Shown here: positions 7,912 to 17,008 of the stretch, piece by piece
Numbering within the stretch: the first letter of the stretch is position 1
How the letters are laid out: each line of letters opens with the position of its first letter
The notes under the pieces: generated by a model
The model's input: the letters and a program-made list of their open reading frames with translations, nothing else
Database searches by the model: none
What the model was told of the DNA's origin: nothing
Translations under genes and position numbers: made by a program
Source: Rosistilla ulvae
Lineage (GTDB): Bacteria; Planctomycetota; Planctomycetia; Pirellulales; Pirellulaceae
Length of the DNA: 64,000 nucleotides
Reading direction: 5' to 3'
NCBI RefSeq assembly: GCF_007741475.1
Contig: NZ_CP036261.1
Coordinates: 1,674,001-1,738,000, forward strand

Positions 7912-9852
7912 TTATTCGGCAGCTTTGAAATAACGATGTTGGAACGGATAACTGACGACAATCGTTTCGATGATCGCCGCGGCGCGATGGTCCTGCTCTT
8001 TTAAGGCTTTCATGCAATCTTCGATCACACACTGATCGAACTTATTGAGCCCGCGACCCAAGGCGAAGCCGAGCAGTTTCTTGACAAAGTGTTTTTCGAA
8101 ATCGTGCGACCGTTTTAAGACCACTTTCTTCAACTCGCTCGGCCCAGTAAACGATTCGCCCGACGGCAATTTGCCCCCGGCATCGATCGCAAATCCGTTT
8201 TCCGATTCGCGCCAACGGCCCAGAGCGTCGAAGTTTTCCAGCCCGAAGCCCAGCGGATCCATGCGGTTGTGGCACGATGCGCACTCGGGATTCTTGCGGT
8301 GGATCTCCAGTCGCTCGCGCAGCGATACCACTTTCTCCGTCTCCGCGGCTTCCAACGCCGGAACGCCCGGCGGCGGTGGAGGAACGCGCGATCCGAGGAT
8401 GTCTTCCAACAGCCAGCGGCCTCGCAGCACCGGGCTTGTCCGCCGCGGATACGATGTAGCCATCAGCGTCGCACCAAGTGTGAGCACTCCGCCTCGCCCG
8501 GTTTCTCCTGCGTCGAGAGGTTGCCAATCGGCACCGTCGGCCGCGTTCAAACCATAGTGTTTTGCGATTCGGTCGTTGGCGTAGACGTACGGGGCGTCGA
8601 TCAATTCCAGCAGCGATCGGTCTTCGCGGAAGACGTTTGCGATCGTCAGAATCGCTTCTTCGCGAAGATCTTCGGCCAGCTGGCGATTGTATTCCGGATA
8701 GACCTCCGCGTCGGGGCGGATGTTGGTCAGTAGGTTGTTGATGTTGATCCACTGCAAGCCAAAGTTCTCGCCGAGATAGCGAGCCTTCGGATCGTCGAGC
8801 ATCCGACGGGTTTCGTCGATCACTTGTTCGGGCGTGTCGAGTTCACCCGCGTCGGCTCGGGCCAACAGTTGTTCGTCGGGAATCGAAGACCACAGGAACA
8901 GCGACAATCGCATCGCCAATTGATGCGGTGTCAGTCGTTGCACGCCTCCTTCGGCCGATTCCGATTCGACGACAAACATGAAGTTCGGCGACAGGAGAAT
9001 TGCCTTCAGCGGTTCGGCGATCGATTGCTCGTAGTCTTTTCCGTCGGCCTGCACCGCAGCGAACAACTGCATCAGTCGATCGATCTCGTCGTCGGCGATC
9101 GGTCGTCGCCAGGCACGCCGCGCAAATCGACCGAGTGTCGTGCGAGCGGCTTGTTCGGCGGAGAGTTCCGTTCCGTCGGCAGCCTTGCCCGGCAAGGTCA
9201 ATTGCAGCGGAGCGTTTCCAGTCGACGCGGGCTCGGAGATCGCGCGGCCGATCACGTCGGCAGCGACCGCCAGATATTGTTCGAAATGAATTGGCGACGT
9301 GAACAGCGAATCGCCGTTGGTATCGAAGCCTTCCCCACCGGCACCGTCCGATGGAATTTCAAACCGCGGATCGACGGCAAGTCCCGTCGCGTCGCGGATC
9401 GCATTGAGGTATTCGGTGCGCGTCAACCGGCGACTCATCACCACGCCGCGGTACCAAGCTTGCGTCTCCTCGTTGGCGATCTGCGAACACAGGTCCTCTT
9501 TCGGTTGCGAATCCAACCAGCGATGAAACGCACTCTTCTGCTTGTCGTTCAGTTGCGGGCTCCCCTCGGGCGGCATCTCCTTCAGTCGCACGCGTTTGCC
9601 GACCCGTTCCCAGATGCCCATGTGCTTGGCGACTTCTTCGCCACTTGGGAATTTGGCAAGATCGAACTCTCCGTCGGCATCTTCACCGCGGTGACACTCG
9701 ATGCAACGCGACTCGATGATCGGCAGGACCGATTCATTAAAATCCTGCTTCCATTTGTCCAACGCTTTCGCATCGACAGCCCAGGCCGAGGATTGCCCGA
9801 GGGTGAAAGCGGCAATAGCAAGCATTCCGCTGAATGCAAACAAGCGATCCAT
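7912..9852 (-). CDS. DUF1592/DUF1588/DUF1585 cytochrome-type secreted protein
   Basis: Large planctomycete exported protein, 646 residues, with a signal peptide (MDRLFAFSGMLAIAAF...AWA). Domains in order: a cytochrome-c-like segment with heme motif CIECH (C50-H54) and the RLKEMPPEGSPQL signature, DUF1587 (SRRLTRTEYLNAIRDATGL), DUF1595/DUF1592 (FARRAWRRPIADDEIDRL; AMRLSLFLWSSIPDEQLL), DUF1588 with a second CASCH (PECASCHNRMDPLGFGLEN) and DUF1585 at the C-terminus. The start at 9852 gives a proper signal peptide; the open frame extends far upstream but without meaning. The role is unknown, possibly redox or polysaccharide-related. Operon with the DUF1552 gene downstream. Confidence 0.94.
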   Translation of the reverse strand: MDRLFAFSGMLAIAAFTLGQSSAWAVDAKALDKWKQDFNESVLPIIESRCIECHRGEDADGEFDLAKFPSGEEVAKHMGIWERVGKRVRLKEMPPEGSPQLNDKQKSAFHRWLDSQPKEDLCSQIANEETQAWYRGVVMSRRLTRTEYLNAIRDATGLAVDPRFEIPSDGAGGEGFDTNGDSLFTSPIHFEQYLAVAADVIGRAISEPASTGNAPLQLTLPGKAADGTELSAEQAARTTLGRFARRAWRRPIADDEIDRLMQLFAAVQADGKDYEQSIAEPLKAILLSPNFMFVVESESAEGGVQRLTPHQLAMRLSLFLWSSIPDEQLLARADAGELDTPEQVIDETRRMLDDPKARYLGENFGLQWININNLLTNIRPDAEVYPEYNRQLAEDLREEAILTIANVFREDRSLLELIDAPYVYANDRIAKHYGLNAADGADWQPLDAGETGRGGVLTLGATLMATSYPRRTSPVLRGRWLLEDILGSRVPPPPPGVPALEAAETEKVVSLRERLEIHRKNPECASCHNRMDPLGFGLENFDALGRWRESENGFAIDAGGKLPSGESFTGPSELKKVVLKRSHDFEKHFVKKLLGFALGRGLNKFDQCVIEDCMKALKEQDHRAAAIIETIVVSYPFQHRYFKAAE

Positions 9853-9952
9853 AGAGGGAGGGCCATGATTCCGAGGTAGGTTACGCAGCGCGTCAGGACG
9901 GTAAGGGGAGGTATCGGTCCTTCGACCGAAAAAATGGCTGCATAGTAAACCC

Positions 9953-9981
9953 ATTATAGATTCGCGGCTGACAAGCGTCCA
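9953..9981 (-). promoter_or_regulatory. Candidate promoter for the DUF1592-DUF1552 operon
   Basis: On the minus strand a perfect TATAAT (9958-9953) lies 17 bases from TGGACG (9981-9976, four of six matches to TTGACA). The predicted leader to the DUF1592 ATG is about 95 bases. Based on sigma-70 consensus only. Confidence 0.4.
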
Positions 9982-10089
9982 TTGCAAAGCGTCGTTGAGA
10001 GGTTTGGCATTCGGTTTGCGTTGTCTTTTCGGCGGAACCGCTCGCCTGTTGGTTGAGCCGACAAAACGCTTACCTTTTGGAGTTGCTGG

Positions 10090-11253
10090 ATGTATCAACG
10101 ATGGAAATTCCGCCACGCGCGACGCCTTTTTGTCACCGCCGCTCTGGTGGCGGTAACCGCTGGCGGCGCGTTCGCTCAACCGGCAGCGGAGGTGACGAAA
10201 ACGGAAACCGTTTCGAAGTCGGAAGCTCTGCGTCGCGAGATCGTCGATAAAGGGCTGGCCTATCTGGCAAAGCAGGGGCAATCGGATGCCGGCACCTTCT
10301 CCGATAAAGTTGGCCCCGGGGTGACCGCCTTGGCGCTGACATCGGCGCTGCGAAACGGTCGGACTGCAAACGATCCGATGGTCGCGGCGGGGCTCAAGGC
10401 GCTCGAAGGATTCGTTAAGCCCGACGGCGGGATCTACGGCAACGGACGGCTGCGGAACTATGAGACCTGCGTCGCGATGGTCTGTTTCTCCGAAGCCAAT
10501 TCGGGTGGTCAGTACAACGAAATTCTGAAGCGTGCCAAAGACTTTGTGACGGGGATTCAATACGGCCAAGGAAAACGCGATCCGTCGGATCCGTGGTACG
10601 GCGGCGTCGGATATGGTGGCGACGGTCGGCCCGATCTCTCCAACACCGGCTACTTTATCGAAGCCCTTCGCGCGGCGGAGGTCGAGCCGAACGATCCGGC
10701 GATCCAACGGGCGTTGGTCTTTATCTCGCGGTGTCAGAACCTGGACAGTAAACACAACGAAACGCAGTTTGCCGGTAAGGTCGACGACGGCGGCTTCTAT
10801 TACGAGATCCCAACAACCAAGATCGACCCGAGCACTTCGGACGAACGCTTTACGCCCAACGGCGGTCTCCGTAGCTACGGATCGATGTCGTACAACGGGC
10901 TCAAGAGCATGATCTATGCGGGGCTGACCACCAAGGATCCCCGCGTTCAAGCGGCGGTGCAGTGGATCACCGATCATTACGACGTCGAAAACAATCCCGG
11001 CATGGGCTCGGCCGGCCTCTTTTATTACTACCACACCTTCGCCGCCGCACTGCAGGCCGCGGGTCTGAAAACCGTCAAAGATGCCAACGGGAAGGAGCAC
11101 GATTGGCGAGCCGATTTGATCGCCGAACTGGCCGATCGTCAGCAGGCCGATGGATCGTGGTCGAACGACAATCGCCGCTGGTTCGAGAACGATAAGAACC
11201 TCGCGACAAGTTTCGCTTTGATGGCGTTGTCCTATTGTACTCCCGCCAAGTAA
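10090..11253 (+). CDS. Secreted prenyltransferase/squalene-oxidase-repeat (alpha-toroid) protein
   Basis: 387-residue exported protein with a signal peptide (RRLFVTAALVAVTAGGAFA, ~residues 12-30). The mature part is built of alpha/alpha-toroid repeats of the squalene cyclase/prenyltransferase superfamily: GLAYLAKQGQSDAGTFSDK, VKPDGGIYGNGRLRNYETC, GGDGRPDLSNTGYFIEALR and RQQADGSWSNDNRRWFEN. No DxDD or DxDDTA cyclase motif is seen, so it is probably not a triterpene cyclase. The ATG is preceded by TTTTGGAG at good spacing. It is followed after 10-16 bp by a membrane-protein gene, probably co-transcribed. One of four such toroid proteins in the window. Confidence 0.9.
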   Translation: MYQRWKFRHARRLFVTAALVAVTAGGAFAQPAAEVTKTETVSKSEALRREIVDKGLAYLAKQGQSDAGTFSDKVGPGVTALALTSALRNGRTANDPMVAAGLKALEGFVKPDGGIYGNGRLRNYETCVAMVCFSEANSGGQYNEILKRAKDFVTGIQYGQGKRDPSDPWYGGVGYGGDGRPDLSNTGYFIEALRAAEVEPNDPAIQRALVFISRCQNLDSKHNETQFAGKVDDGGFYYEIPTTKIDPSTSDERFTPNGGLRSYGSMSYNGLKSMIYAGLTTKDPRVQAAVQWITDHYDVENNPGMGSAGLFYYYHTFAAALQAAGLKTVKDANGKEHDWRADLIAELADRQQADGSWSNDNRRWFENDKNLATSFALMALSYCTPAK

Positions 11254-11269
11254 CCCCGAGCACGTGTCG

Positions 11270-12046
11270 ATGAAGTCGTTTCAACCAACGATCGGCCTGT
11301 CCGCGATTCCGTCGTTAAACAGGTGGAATTGCCTGTACGTGGTCCAGTTGGCCACGCTGGTCGCGATGCTGTCGTGGGCGATCTTCGATCCGTTGTTCGA
11401 ACCGCTCGTCGAGGCATTGATTCGAGGAAGCGAATCGCCGATCGCAGCGCTACGTTTGGCCAAGGAGATGGTTGGCGCATGGCGTGCCTCGCTGTTGGTC
11501 TTGTTGCTCGTGTTGGCTGGCGGATCTTTAGGTGGACTGTTTCTGGGGATGCTCAAGGGAACCGCGGCCAGCCGATCGGTTCGGTCGCTGCGATCGTTGA
11601 TGATGTTGACGGCCGTCGTCGCGTTGTGGTGCGGTTTGGTGATCAATCATGCGTCGTTGGCTTGGCAGGGAAAACGGCTGCGATTGGTCTCACGCATCGA
11701 CGAGCTGGAAACGATCGCGCGACCACTGCGAAGCGACTGGCCACGCGAGGATGGCGAGCTGCCGCGGATCGGCCCGTTCATGGCGTATCCCTTTGGCGAT
11801 CCAACAACGATGATCCTGTTGGCTCCGCCGACAGTTTCCGGAGGAGAGATCTGCATCGCGACGATTCAACGCTGCGGCGACGGAGCGCTCAAGTTGCAAT
11901 TAGGTGGGGATTCGGCCGATTGGGTCGAATGGCATCCCGAATCGAGCGAGCCCGAATCGTTTGTCGGTGGGCTGCAAGACAGCCATCACCTGCGATCGCA
12001 TCTGCGGCTCGGATCGGGCTGGTTTTTGGTTCGCTACGACGCGTGA
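11270..12046 (+). CDS. Hypothetical membrane protein with three TM helices
   Basis: Not recognised. 258 residues from ATG 11270; a GTG at 11264 would add two residues. Three hydrophobic segments are visible (around VVQLATLVAMLSWAIF, LLVLLLVLAGGSLGGLFLGM and LMMLTAVVALWCGLVI), followed by a ~130-residue soluble C-terminal part with no known motif. It lies immediately downstream of the secreted toroid protein on the same strand and may anchor or accompany it. It converges with the DUF1501 gene 21 bp away. Confidence 0.75.
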   Translation: MKSFQPTIGLSAIPSLNRWNCLYVVQLATLVAMLSWAIFDPLFEPLVEALIRGSESPIAALRLAKEMVGAWRASLLVLLLVLAGGSLGGLFLGMLKGTAASRSVRSLRSLMMLTAVVALWCGLVINHASLAWQGKRLRLVSRIDELETIARPLRSDWPREDGELPRIGPFMAYPFGDPTTMILLAPPTVSGGEICIATIQRCGDGALKLQLGGDSADWVEWHPESSEPESFVGGLQDSHHLRSHLRLGSGWFLVRYDA

Positions 12047-12067
12047 CGACTTGCGAACTCGCTGCGG

Positions 12068-13501
12068 TTAAGTCAGCCCCGGCATCGGATCGCCGTGATA
12101 GATGGGCATCGGGCGATCCAGCAGATCGTGCCAGTAGGAAGTGCGGGGAATCCCGAGCGCGGAATAGATCGTGGCGGCAAAGTTCTCGGGAGTCTGTGGG
12201 CTGTCCTTGGGCCAACCGCCATGTTGATCGGACGACCCGACCACGCGGCCTCCTTCGATTCCGCCGCCGGCCAAAAAGACCGACTGGCAAGCGCCCCAGT
12301 GGTCGCGTCCCGGGTGGGCGTAGGCGCTCGGAAGGTGCGAGATTTTTGGAGTCCGGCCGAATTCGCCCGCCATCACGATCAGGGTCTCGTCCAATTGGCC
12401 CGACGCGTCGAGATCATCCAACAGCGCCGCGACGGCTTGATCCATCGGCGGCAATAGATAGTTCTTCAGGTTCGGAAACGCGTTGCCATGCGTATCCCAG
12501 GTTTCGTTGTTGCCAAGATTGACTTGAACCAAGTTCACGCCGGCGCCGACCAATCGTCTCGCAAGCAGCAGCGACCAACCGAAGACATGTCGGCCGTAGC
12601 GGTCGAGCGTCTTGGGATCGGCGTCGACGACGTCCAACGCTTTGCTCATCTTTCCGTCGGCTAACATCGACAACGCCCGTTCTTGGAAGCGATCGAAGCT
12701 GTCGACTTCGGCGAGCTGCCGCAGTCCCCGCTGCTGCGATTGCAGTTCGTTTAACAAGTCGACGCGGCTGCCCAAGCGGCCTTTGGAAATCGCGGCGGGC
12801 AGTTGTAAGCTGGGCAGTCCAAACGAGAGGTCTTTCGGATTTTCCGCGCCACGCGCGTGATGAAAACCATATTCGGGCCACGCACCGTAGGCCTGCCGGT
12901 TTGTGCTGCAGCAATCCAGTAAAAAAGGATCGGTCCCCGGTCCCATCTGTCCGCCGAATTGCCCCGGCAAAACGCGGCCCGATCGATGGACCAACTTCTC
13001 CGGCAGCATGATCGCTGGCGGCAGGTTGTTGACCGATTGCGTCACCTGTCCGGCGATCGCGGCGATCGATGGATGGTCGGTATGTTTGGGACCGTTGGGA
13101 CTGAATCCGGTCGGCAGATCGGAGCGTCCCGAGAGCATCACCATGTGTCCCATCGAGTGTTCGTTGTGGGGATGCGTTAGGCTGCGGACCAACGACCACT
13201 TCTCGCTGCGAGCGGCCAGTTGAGGCAGGTGCTCGCAGATCTGCAGCCCCGGCGTTCGGGTGGCGATCGGTTGGAACTCGCCGCGGATCTCCGCCGGGGC
13301 GTCGGGCTTCATGTCGAAGCTCTCATGTTGGGCCAGCCCGCCCGACAGAAAGATGTAGATCACGTTTTTCGCTCGCGCCGATTCAAACGACGGGGCGGCT
13401 TCGGCTCGCAACCGATCCAGATGGGACATGCCCAGCCCAAGCAGACCAACAGCGCCGGCTTGGATCGCTTGGCGACGGGGAAGTTGTGGGTGCTGGAACA
13501 T
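12068..13501 (-). CDS. DUF1501 family Tat-exported protein
   Basis: 477-residue member of DUF1501, related to the alkaline-phosphatase/sulfatase fold and abundant in planctomycetes. It has a Tat-like N-terminus (LPRRQAIQAGAVGLLGLGM, R9-R10). Characteristic blocks are KNVIYIFLSGGLAQHESFDM, SLVRSLTHPHNEHSMGH, WDTHGNAFPNLKN, LIVMAGEFGRTPKI, HPGRDHWGACQS and GGWPKDSPQTPEN. The D/H-rich blocks probably bind metal. Start ATG 13499-13501. It is a single-gene unit, divergent from the Gfo/Idh/MocA gene. The substrate is unknown. Confidence 0.95.
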   Translation of the reverse strand: MFQHPQLPRRQAIQAGAVGLLGLGMSHLDRLRAEAAPSFESARAKNVIYIFLSGGLAQHESFDMKPDAPAEIRGEFQPIATRTPGLQICEHLPQLAARSEKWSLVRSLTHPHNEHSMGHMVMLSGRSDLPTGFSPNGPKHTDHPSIAAIAGQVTQSVNNLPPAIMLPEKLVHRSGRVLPGQFGGQMGPGTDPFLLDCCSTNRQAYGAWPEYGFHHARGAENPKDLSFGLPSLQLPAAISKGRLGSRVDLLNELQSQQRGLRQLAEVDSFDRFQERALSMLADGKMSKALDVVDADPKTLDRYGRHVFGWSLLLARRLVGAGVNLVQVNLGNNETWDTHGNAFPNLKNYLLPPMDQAVAALLDDLDASGQLDETLIVMAGEFGRTPKISHLPSAYAHPGRDHWGACQSVFLAGGGIEGGRVVGSSDQHGGWPKDSPQTPENFAATIYSALGIPRTSYWHDLLDRPMPIYHGDPMPGLT

Positions 13502-13721
13502 GCGTGGGCGACTCCGTGAGGTGAGGTGGGGAGCGAGTCGTTAGGGGGGCAAGCGAAAGTGTAGCGAGTTTGGCTGCGACACGCAAAAAATCATTGCGAT
13601 TTGTTGGCCGCAGCGGCGTTGCGGGAACTCCCAGCGGAGGGACCAAGACGTTATAAATTGTCACTGATCGTGCGGAATGAAGCTCGACCTTGTCGCTAAT
13701 CTCTTTGGTTGGAAAAACAGC

Positions 13722-14840
13722 ATGCATGGAAATATTTGTCGTTGGGGAATCCTGAGCACCGCAGCGATCGCGAAGAAGAACTGGGATTCGATTCGGAATT
13801 CGGGAAACGGCCAGGTCGTGGCGGTCGCTAGTCGATCGGCGGAAAAGGCCCAGGCGTTTATCGCCGCCTGCCAAGCCTCGGCTCCTGTGTCGCATACGGT
13901 CGATGCCGTCGGCAGCTACGATGATCTGCTGGCCCGCAGCGACATCGATGCTGTCTACATTCCATTGCCGACCGGACTGCGAACCGATTGGGTCGTCAAA
14001 GCTGCCAATGCTGGCAAGCACGTGATGGTCGAAAAGCCGTGTGGCGTGACGGTCGACGATGTGCAGCGGATGATCGATGCATGCAACGCCAACAACGTCC
14101 AGTTCATGGATGGCGTGATGTATATGCACAGCAAACGGATGGCCGAGATGCGTCGGGTCTTGGACGATGGCAGCAGTGTCGGGACGATTCGCCGAATCAC
14201 CAGCCAGTTCAGTTTCTGTGCTCCCGAGGATTGGGTGCAGAGCAATATTCGGACTGGCAGCGATCTGGAGCCGGCCGGATGTCTGGGCGATCTGGGCTGG
14301 TATACCATCCGCTTCATCCTGTTTGCGATGAACTATCAGATGCCGACGGAAGTCCGGGGGCGGATTTTGCATTCGGTGTGCCGCGACGGAAGTGGGCAGG
14401 CGGTGCCGATGGAGTTTCAAGGGGAGCTGCAATTTGAGGGAGGAGCTTCGGCGTCGTTCTATAACTCCTTCCGAACCAACCATCAGCAGTTGGGCCATAT
14501 CAGCGGCGACAAAGGTTATCTGCAGGTCAACGATTTTGTCCTCCCTTTCCTCGGGAACACCTCCAGCTTTGAAGTCGCCAACCACAACTTCGTCGAAGAT
14601 GGATGTCGGTTCACGATGGAACAGCATTCCCGCCAGGTCGGCGTCGCGGAATACAGCAACAATGCGGCCGACGCGCAGGAGACTCAGTTGTTTCGAAAGT
14701 TCTCGGAACTGGTGCTGTCGGGAACTCGCGACCCCTTCTGGCCCAAAGTGTCTTTGAAAACTCAGGCGATTCTCGATGCGGCTCTGCGGTCGGCGAATCA
14801 CGAAGGGCGTGCGGAAACCGTCCCGATGTTCAACGATTAA
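13722..14840 (+). CDS. Gfo/Idh/MocA family oxidoreductase
   Basis: NAD(P)-dependent sugar or inositol-type dehydrogenase, 372 residues from ATG 13722. The Rossmann start reads RWGILSTAAIAKKN; the conserved EKPCGV (family EKP, catalytic Lys) follows GKHVMV, and DVYIPLP-like IDAVYIPLPTGLR precedes it. The C-terminal domain carries GCLGDLGWYTIRF. ATG 13722 has GGAA 8 bases upstream and starts close to the Rossmann strand; ATG 13677 (15 residues longer) is possible but has poorly spaced upstream purines. It appears cytoplasmic, without a Tat signal. The substrate cannot be inferred from the neighbours. Confidence 0.92.
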   Translation: MHGNICRWGILSTAAIAKKNWDSIRNSGNGQVVAVASRSAEKAQAFIAACQASAPVSHTVDAVGSYDDLLARSDIDAVYIPLPTGLRTDWVVKAANAGKHVMVEKPCGVTVDDVQRMIDACNANNVQFMDGVMYMHSKRMAEMRRVLDDGSSVGTIRRITSQFSFCAPEDWVQSNIRTGSDLEPAGCLGDLGWYTIRFILFAMNYQMPTEVRGRILHSVCRDGSGQAVPMEFQGELQFEGGASASFYNSFRTNHQQLGHISGDKGYLQVNDFVLPFLGNTSSFEVANHNFVEDGCRFTMEQHSRQVGVAEYSNNAADAQETQLFRKFSELVLSGTRDPFWPKVSLKTQAILDAALRSANHEGRAETVPMFND

Positions 14841-14992
14841 CCTCGCGAGCATCGAATACAATGGAATCGTCCTTGCCGGGCTGACGACACTCTATAATGG
14901 AGTGCAGCAGGGGCTCGGCTGCGACACGGGAATCGTTCCGCCCTTTATGGCGGGCGACCCCTGCGACCTTCAGTTTTAAAGGATTCCAAACG

Positions 14993-16045
14993 ATGTCATT
15001 ATCGCTCTCTCGACGCGCGATGCTCCGCGATACGGCCGCGGCCGGCTTGGCTCTTTCGCTAGCGGCCGGTTCCGCCCCGCGAGCGGGTGCTGCCAAACGC
15101 GACCCGCGTTGGGAAGAATCGATCCAACGGGGACTCGATTGGTTGGCCCGAACCCAGTCGTCGCGGGGGCAATGGAACGCCCAGCACTATCCGACCGCCC
15201 TAGCCGCTCTGGCCGGCGCGGCGATGATCGGGTCGGGGTCGACGACCACGCAGGGGCCTTACGCCCGGCCGATCGCCCGAGCTACCGATTTTCTGATCAG
15301 CAAATGCCGCGACAACGGGCTGATCGGCGATCCGTTAACCGATTCTCGGTACACCTACGGCCACGGCTTTTCGATGCTGTTTCTGTCGCAGGTGCTCGGC
15401 GAAGAGGGACTTGTCGATCGCCGCCGCGAGCTAGTCGATGTGTTGAGCAAAGCTGTGCAGTTCAGCGGATATGCTCAGACGCCGGCGGGTGGTTGGGGAT
15501 ACGTGTCGGCTCGCGATGGAAACAACTTCGACGAGGGGAGCACTACGATCACGCAGGTCCAAGGTTTGCGAGGCTGTCGCAACGCGGGGATTCCTGTGCC
15601 CGGGGAGATCATCGAAAAGGCAAAGCAATACATCTACGAGTGTAAAAACGCCGACGGCGGGATCAGTTACAGCTCGCGACAGACCGGCAGCAGTCGCCCG
15701 GCGATCACCGCGGCGGCCCTGGCGGCGCTATACAACGCGGGGGATTACGACGGCGAACATGTTCCCGACATGCTCGATTACGCCAAGAAGAGCCTGCATC
15801 GGATCAGCGGCGAACAGCAGGCATACGGCCACTGGCACTACACCTATCTCTATTACAGCCAAGTCGTCTACCGGCAGGGGGAAGCCGAATGGGCTCCGTT
15901 TCGCGACAAACTGTACGATCGGATCGTCGGCGAACAGAAAGCCGACGGCTACTGGGAAGGCCAGATCCATCCGGTCTACGTGACCGCATGCAATCTGATC
16001 ATGCTGCAGTTGGATAAAGGTTACCTGCCGATCTATCAGCGCTAG
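14993..16045 (+). CDS. Tat-exported squalene-cyclase-like toroid protein
   Basis: 350 residues. A twin-arginine signal (SRRAMLRD, R7-R8, then AAAGLALSLAAGSA) precedes toroid repeats: IQRGLDWLARTQSSRGQW, YGHGFSMLFLSQVLGEEG, QTPAGGWGYVSARDGNN, ECKNADGGISYSSRQTG and EQKADGYWEGQIHPVYVTA, ending YLPIYQR. It is closely similar in layout to the gene at 35558-36625 (ending LLPIFQR). No cyclase aspartate motif is present. ATG 14993 has AAAGGA upstream at good spacing and places RR at the N-terminus; the longer in-frame ATG at 14897 was rejected. It converges with kdsB. Confidence 0.92.
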   Translation: MSLSLSRRAMLRDTAAAGLALSLAAGSAPRAGAAKRDPRWEESIQRGLDWLARTQSSRGQWNAQHYPTALAALAGAAMIGSGSTTTQGPYARPIARATDFLISKCRDNGLIGDPLTDSRYTYGHGFSMLFLSQVLGEEGLVDRRRELVDVLSKAVQFSGYAQTPAGGWGYVSARDGNNFDEGSTTITQVQGLRGCRNAGIPVPGEIIEKAKQYIYECKNADGGISYSSRQTGSSRPAITAAALAALYNAGDYDGEHVPDMLDYAKKSLHRISGEQQAYGHWHYTYLYYSQVVYRQGEAEWAPFRDKLYDRIVGEQKADGYWEGQIHPVYVTACNLIMLQLDKGYLPIYQR

Positions 16046-16075
16046 TCGGCATTCTCGCGGCAGCGACGCCGTCGG

Positions 16076-16834
16076 TTAGCCGTCGGTGGCCAGTTTGCGT
16101 TCGAACGCTCGCAGATCCTCTTCGGTATCGATTCCGATCGCGGGATGGTCGATCTTGCCGACCACGATCCGCCGGCCTGCTTCCAGCAATCGCAATTGTT
16201 CCAGCCGTTCGGTCAGCTCCAGCGGGCTGGGGGCCTGCTGAGTGAACCACTGCAACACTTCGCGGCGGTAGGCATACAGGCCGATGTGCTGCCAGCAGAG
16301 TGGCGGGTCGTGATCGACCAGCGCCTGGAAGTCTTGATCGCGAGGCAGCGGGATCGGGCTGCGGCTGAAGTACAACGCATACCCGCCCGTCTCCAGCACG
16401 ACCTTGACGCAGTTGGGGTTCTTCAGATCGGCGACGTCACGAATCGGAGTTGCTAGCGTCGCCGCGTAGGCTTCGGGATGTTGTTCCAACAGATCGACAA
16501 CCAGATCGATCGCATCGGGATCGATCTCCGGTTCGTCGCCTTGAACGTTCACGAAGACGTCGGCTTGGTCATCGGCTAACGCAGCTTCGGCGACTCGGTC
16601 GGTTCCGCTTTGGCAATCGACCGACGTCATCATCGCGTTGCCGCCAAAACGCTCGACTTCCGCTAGCAATCGCGGATCGTCGACCGCCACGATCATCGAA
16701 GCGGCTCGCCGCGATCGGCTGGCCGCCTCGTAGGTTCGCTGCAGAATCGATTTCCCCGCGACGACCCGCAGCAGTTTTTCGGGCAATCGTGTCGACGCCA
16801 GTCGCGCCGGAATGACAATCTTGGCGTTGAGCAT
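16076..16834 (-). CDS. kdsB: 3-deoxy-manno-octulosonate cytidylyltransferase
   Basis: Activates Kdo as CMP-Kdo for lipopolysaccharide core synthesis in the cytoplasm. The 252-residue product has the usual family length. The nucleotide-binding start IVIPARLASTRLPEKLL (residues 6-22), the DDPRL and FGGNAMMTSVDCQSGTDRVAE segment, the NVQGDEPEIDP metal/nucleotide motif, the YFSRSPIPLPRD loop and HIGLYAYRREVL are all present. Together with lpxK at 51.7 kb it supports a Gram-negative-type lipid A/Kdo envelope. Confidence 0.97.
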   Translation of the reverse strand: MLNAKIVIPARLASTRLPEKLLRVVAGKSILQRTYEAASRSRRAASMIVAVDDPRLLAEVERFGGNAMMTSVDCQSGTDRVAEAALADDQADVFVNVQGDEPEIDPDAIDLVVDLLEQHPEAYAATLATPIRDVADLKNPNCVKVVLETGGYALYFSRSPIPLPRDQDFQALVDHDPPLCWQHIGLYAYRREVLQWFTQQAPSPLELTERLEQLRLLEAGRRIVVGKIDHPAIGIDTEEDLRAFERKLATDG

Positions 16835-16916
16835 AAATCGAGAGAGATCGTTCTGCGGTTTGGGACGACGTGATGGAAAGGAACGGATACTACCCGGCTA
16901 GTAAAGAGTTTTCTAG

Positions 16917-16982
16917 TTCAACCGCGCGGGCATCGCCCCGCGCTTTTGAAGGCCGCGCGGCCCGATGGGCTCGCGGTTAAAC
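16917..16982. repeat. Degenerate copy of the AACCGCG...CGCGGTTAAAC element
   Basis: A 66-base GC-rich element upstream of kdsB. It reads TTCAACCGCGCGGGCATCGC at the left and ends CTCGCGGTTAAAC. It shares its left and right ends with the longer element at 40733-40826, but its terminal inverted repeats are less perfect. The interior holds CGCGGG...CCCGCG pairing. Confidence 0.55.
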
Positions 16983-17008
16983 GAAAAATACAACTCAACC
17001 TGCTTAAC

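Noticed and set aside
14873-14898. TATAAT at 14893 with TTGCCG upstream as a promoter for the Tat toroid gene
   Set aside because: The spacing is only 14 bases, too short for a sigma-70 promoter; kept only as a weak possibility.
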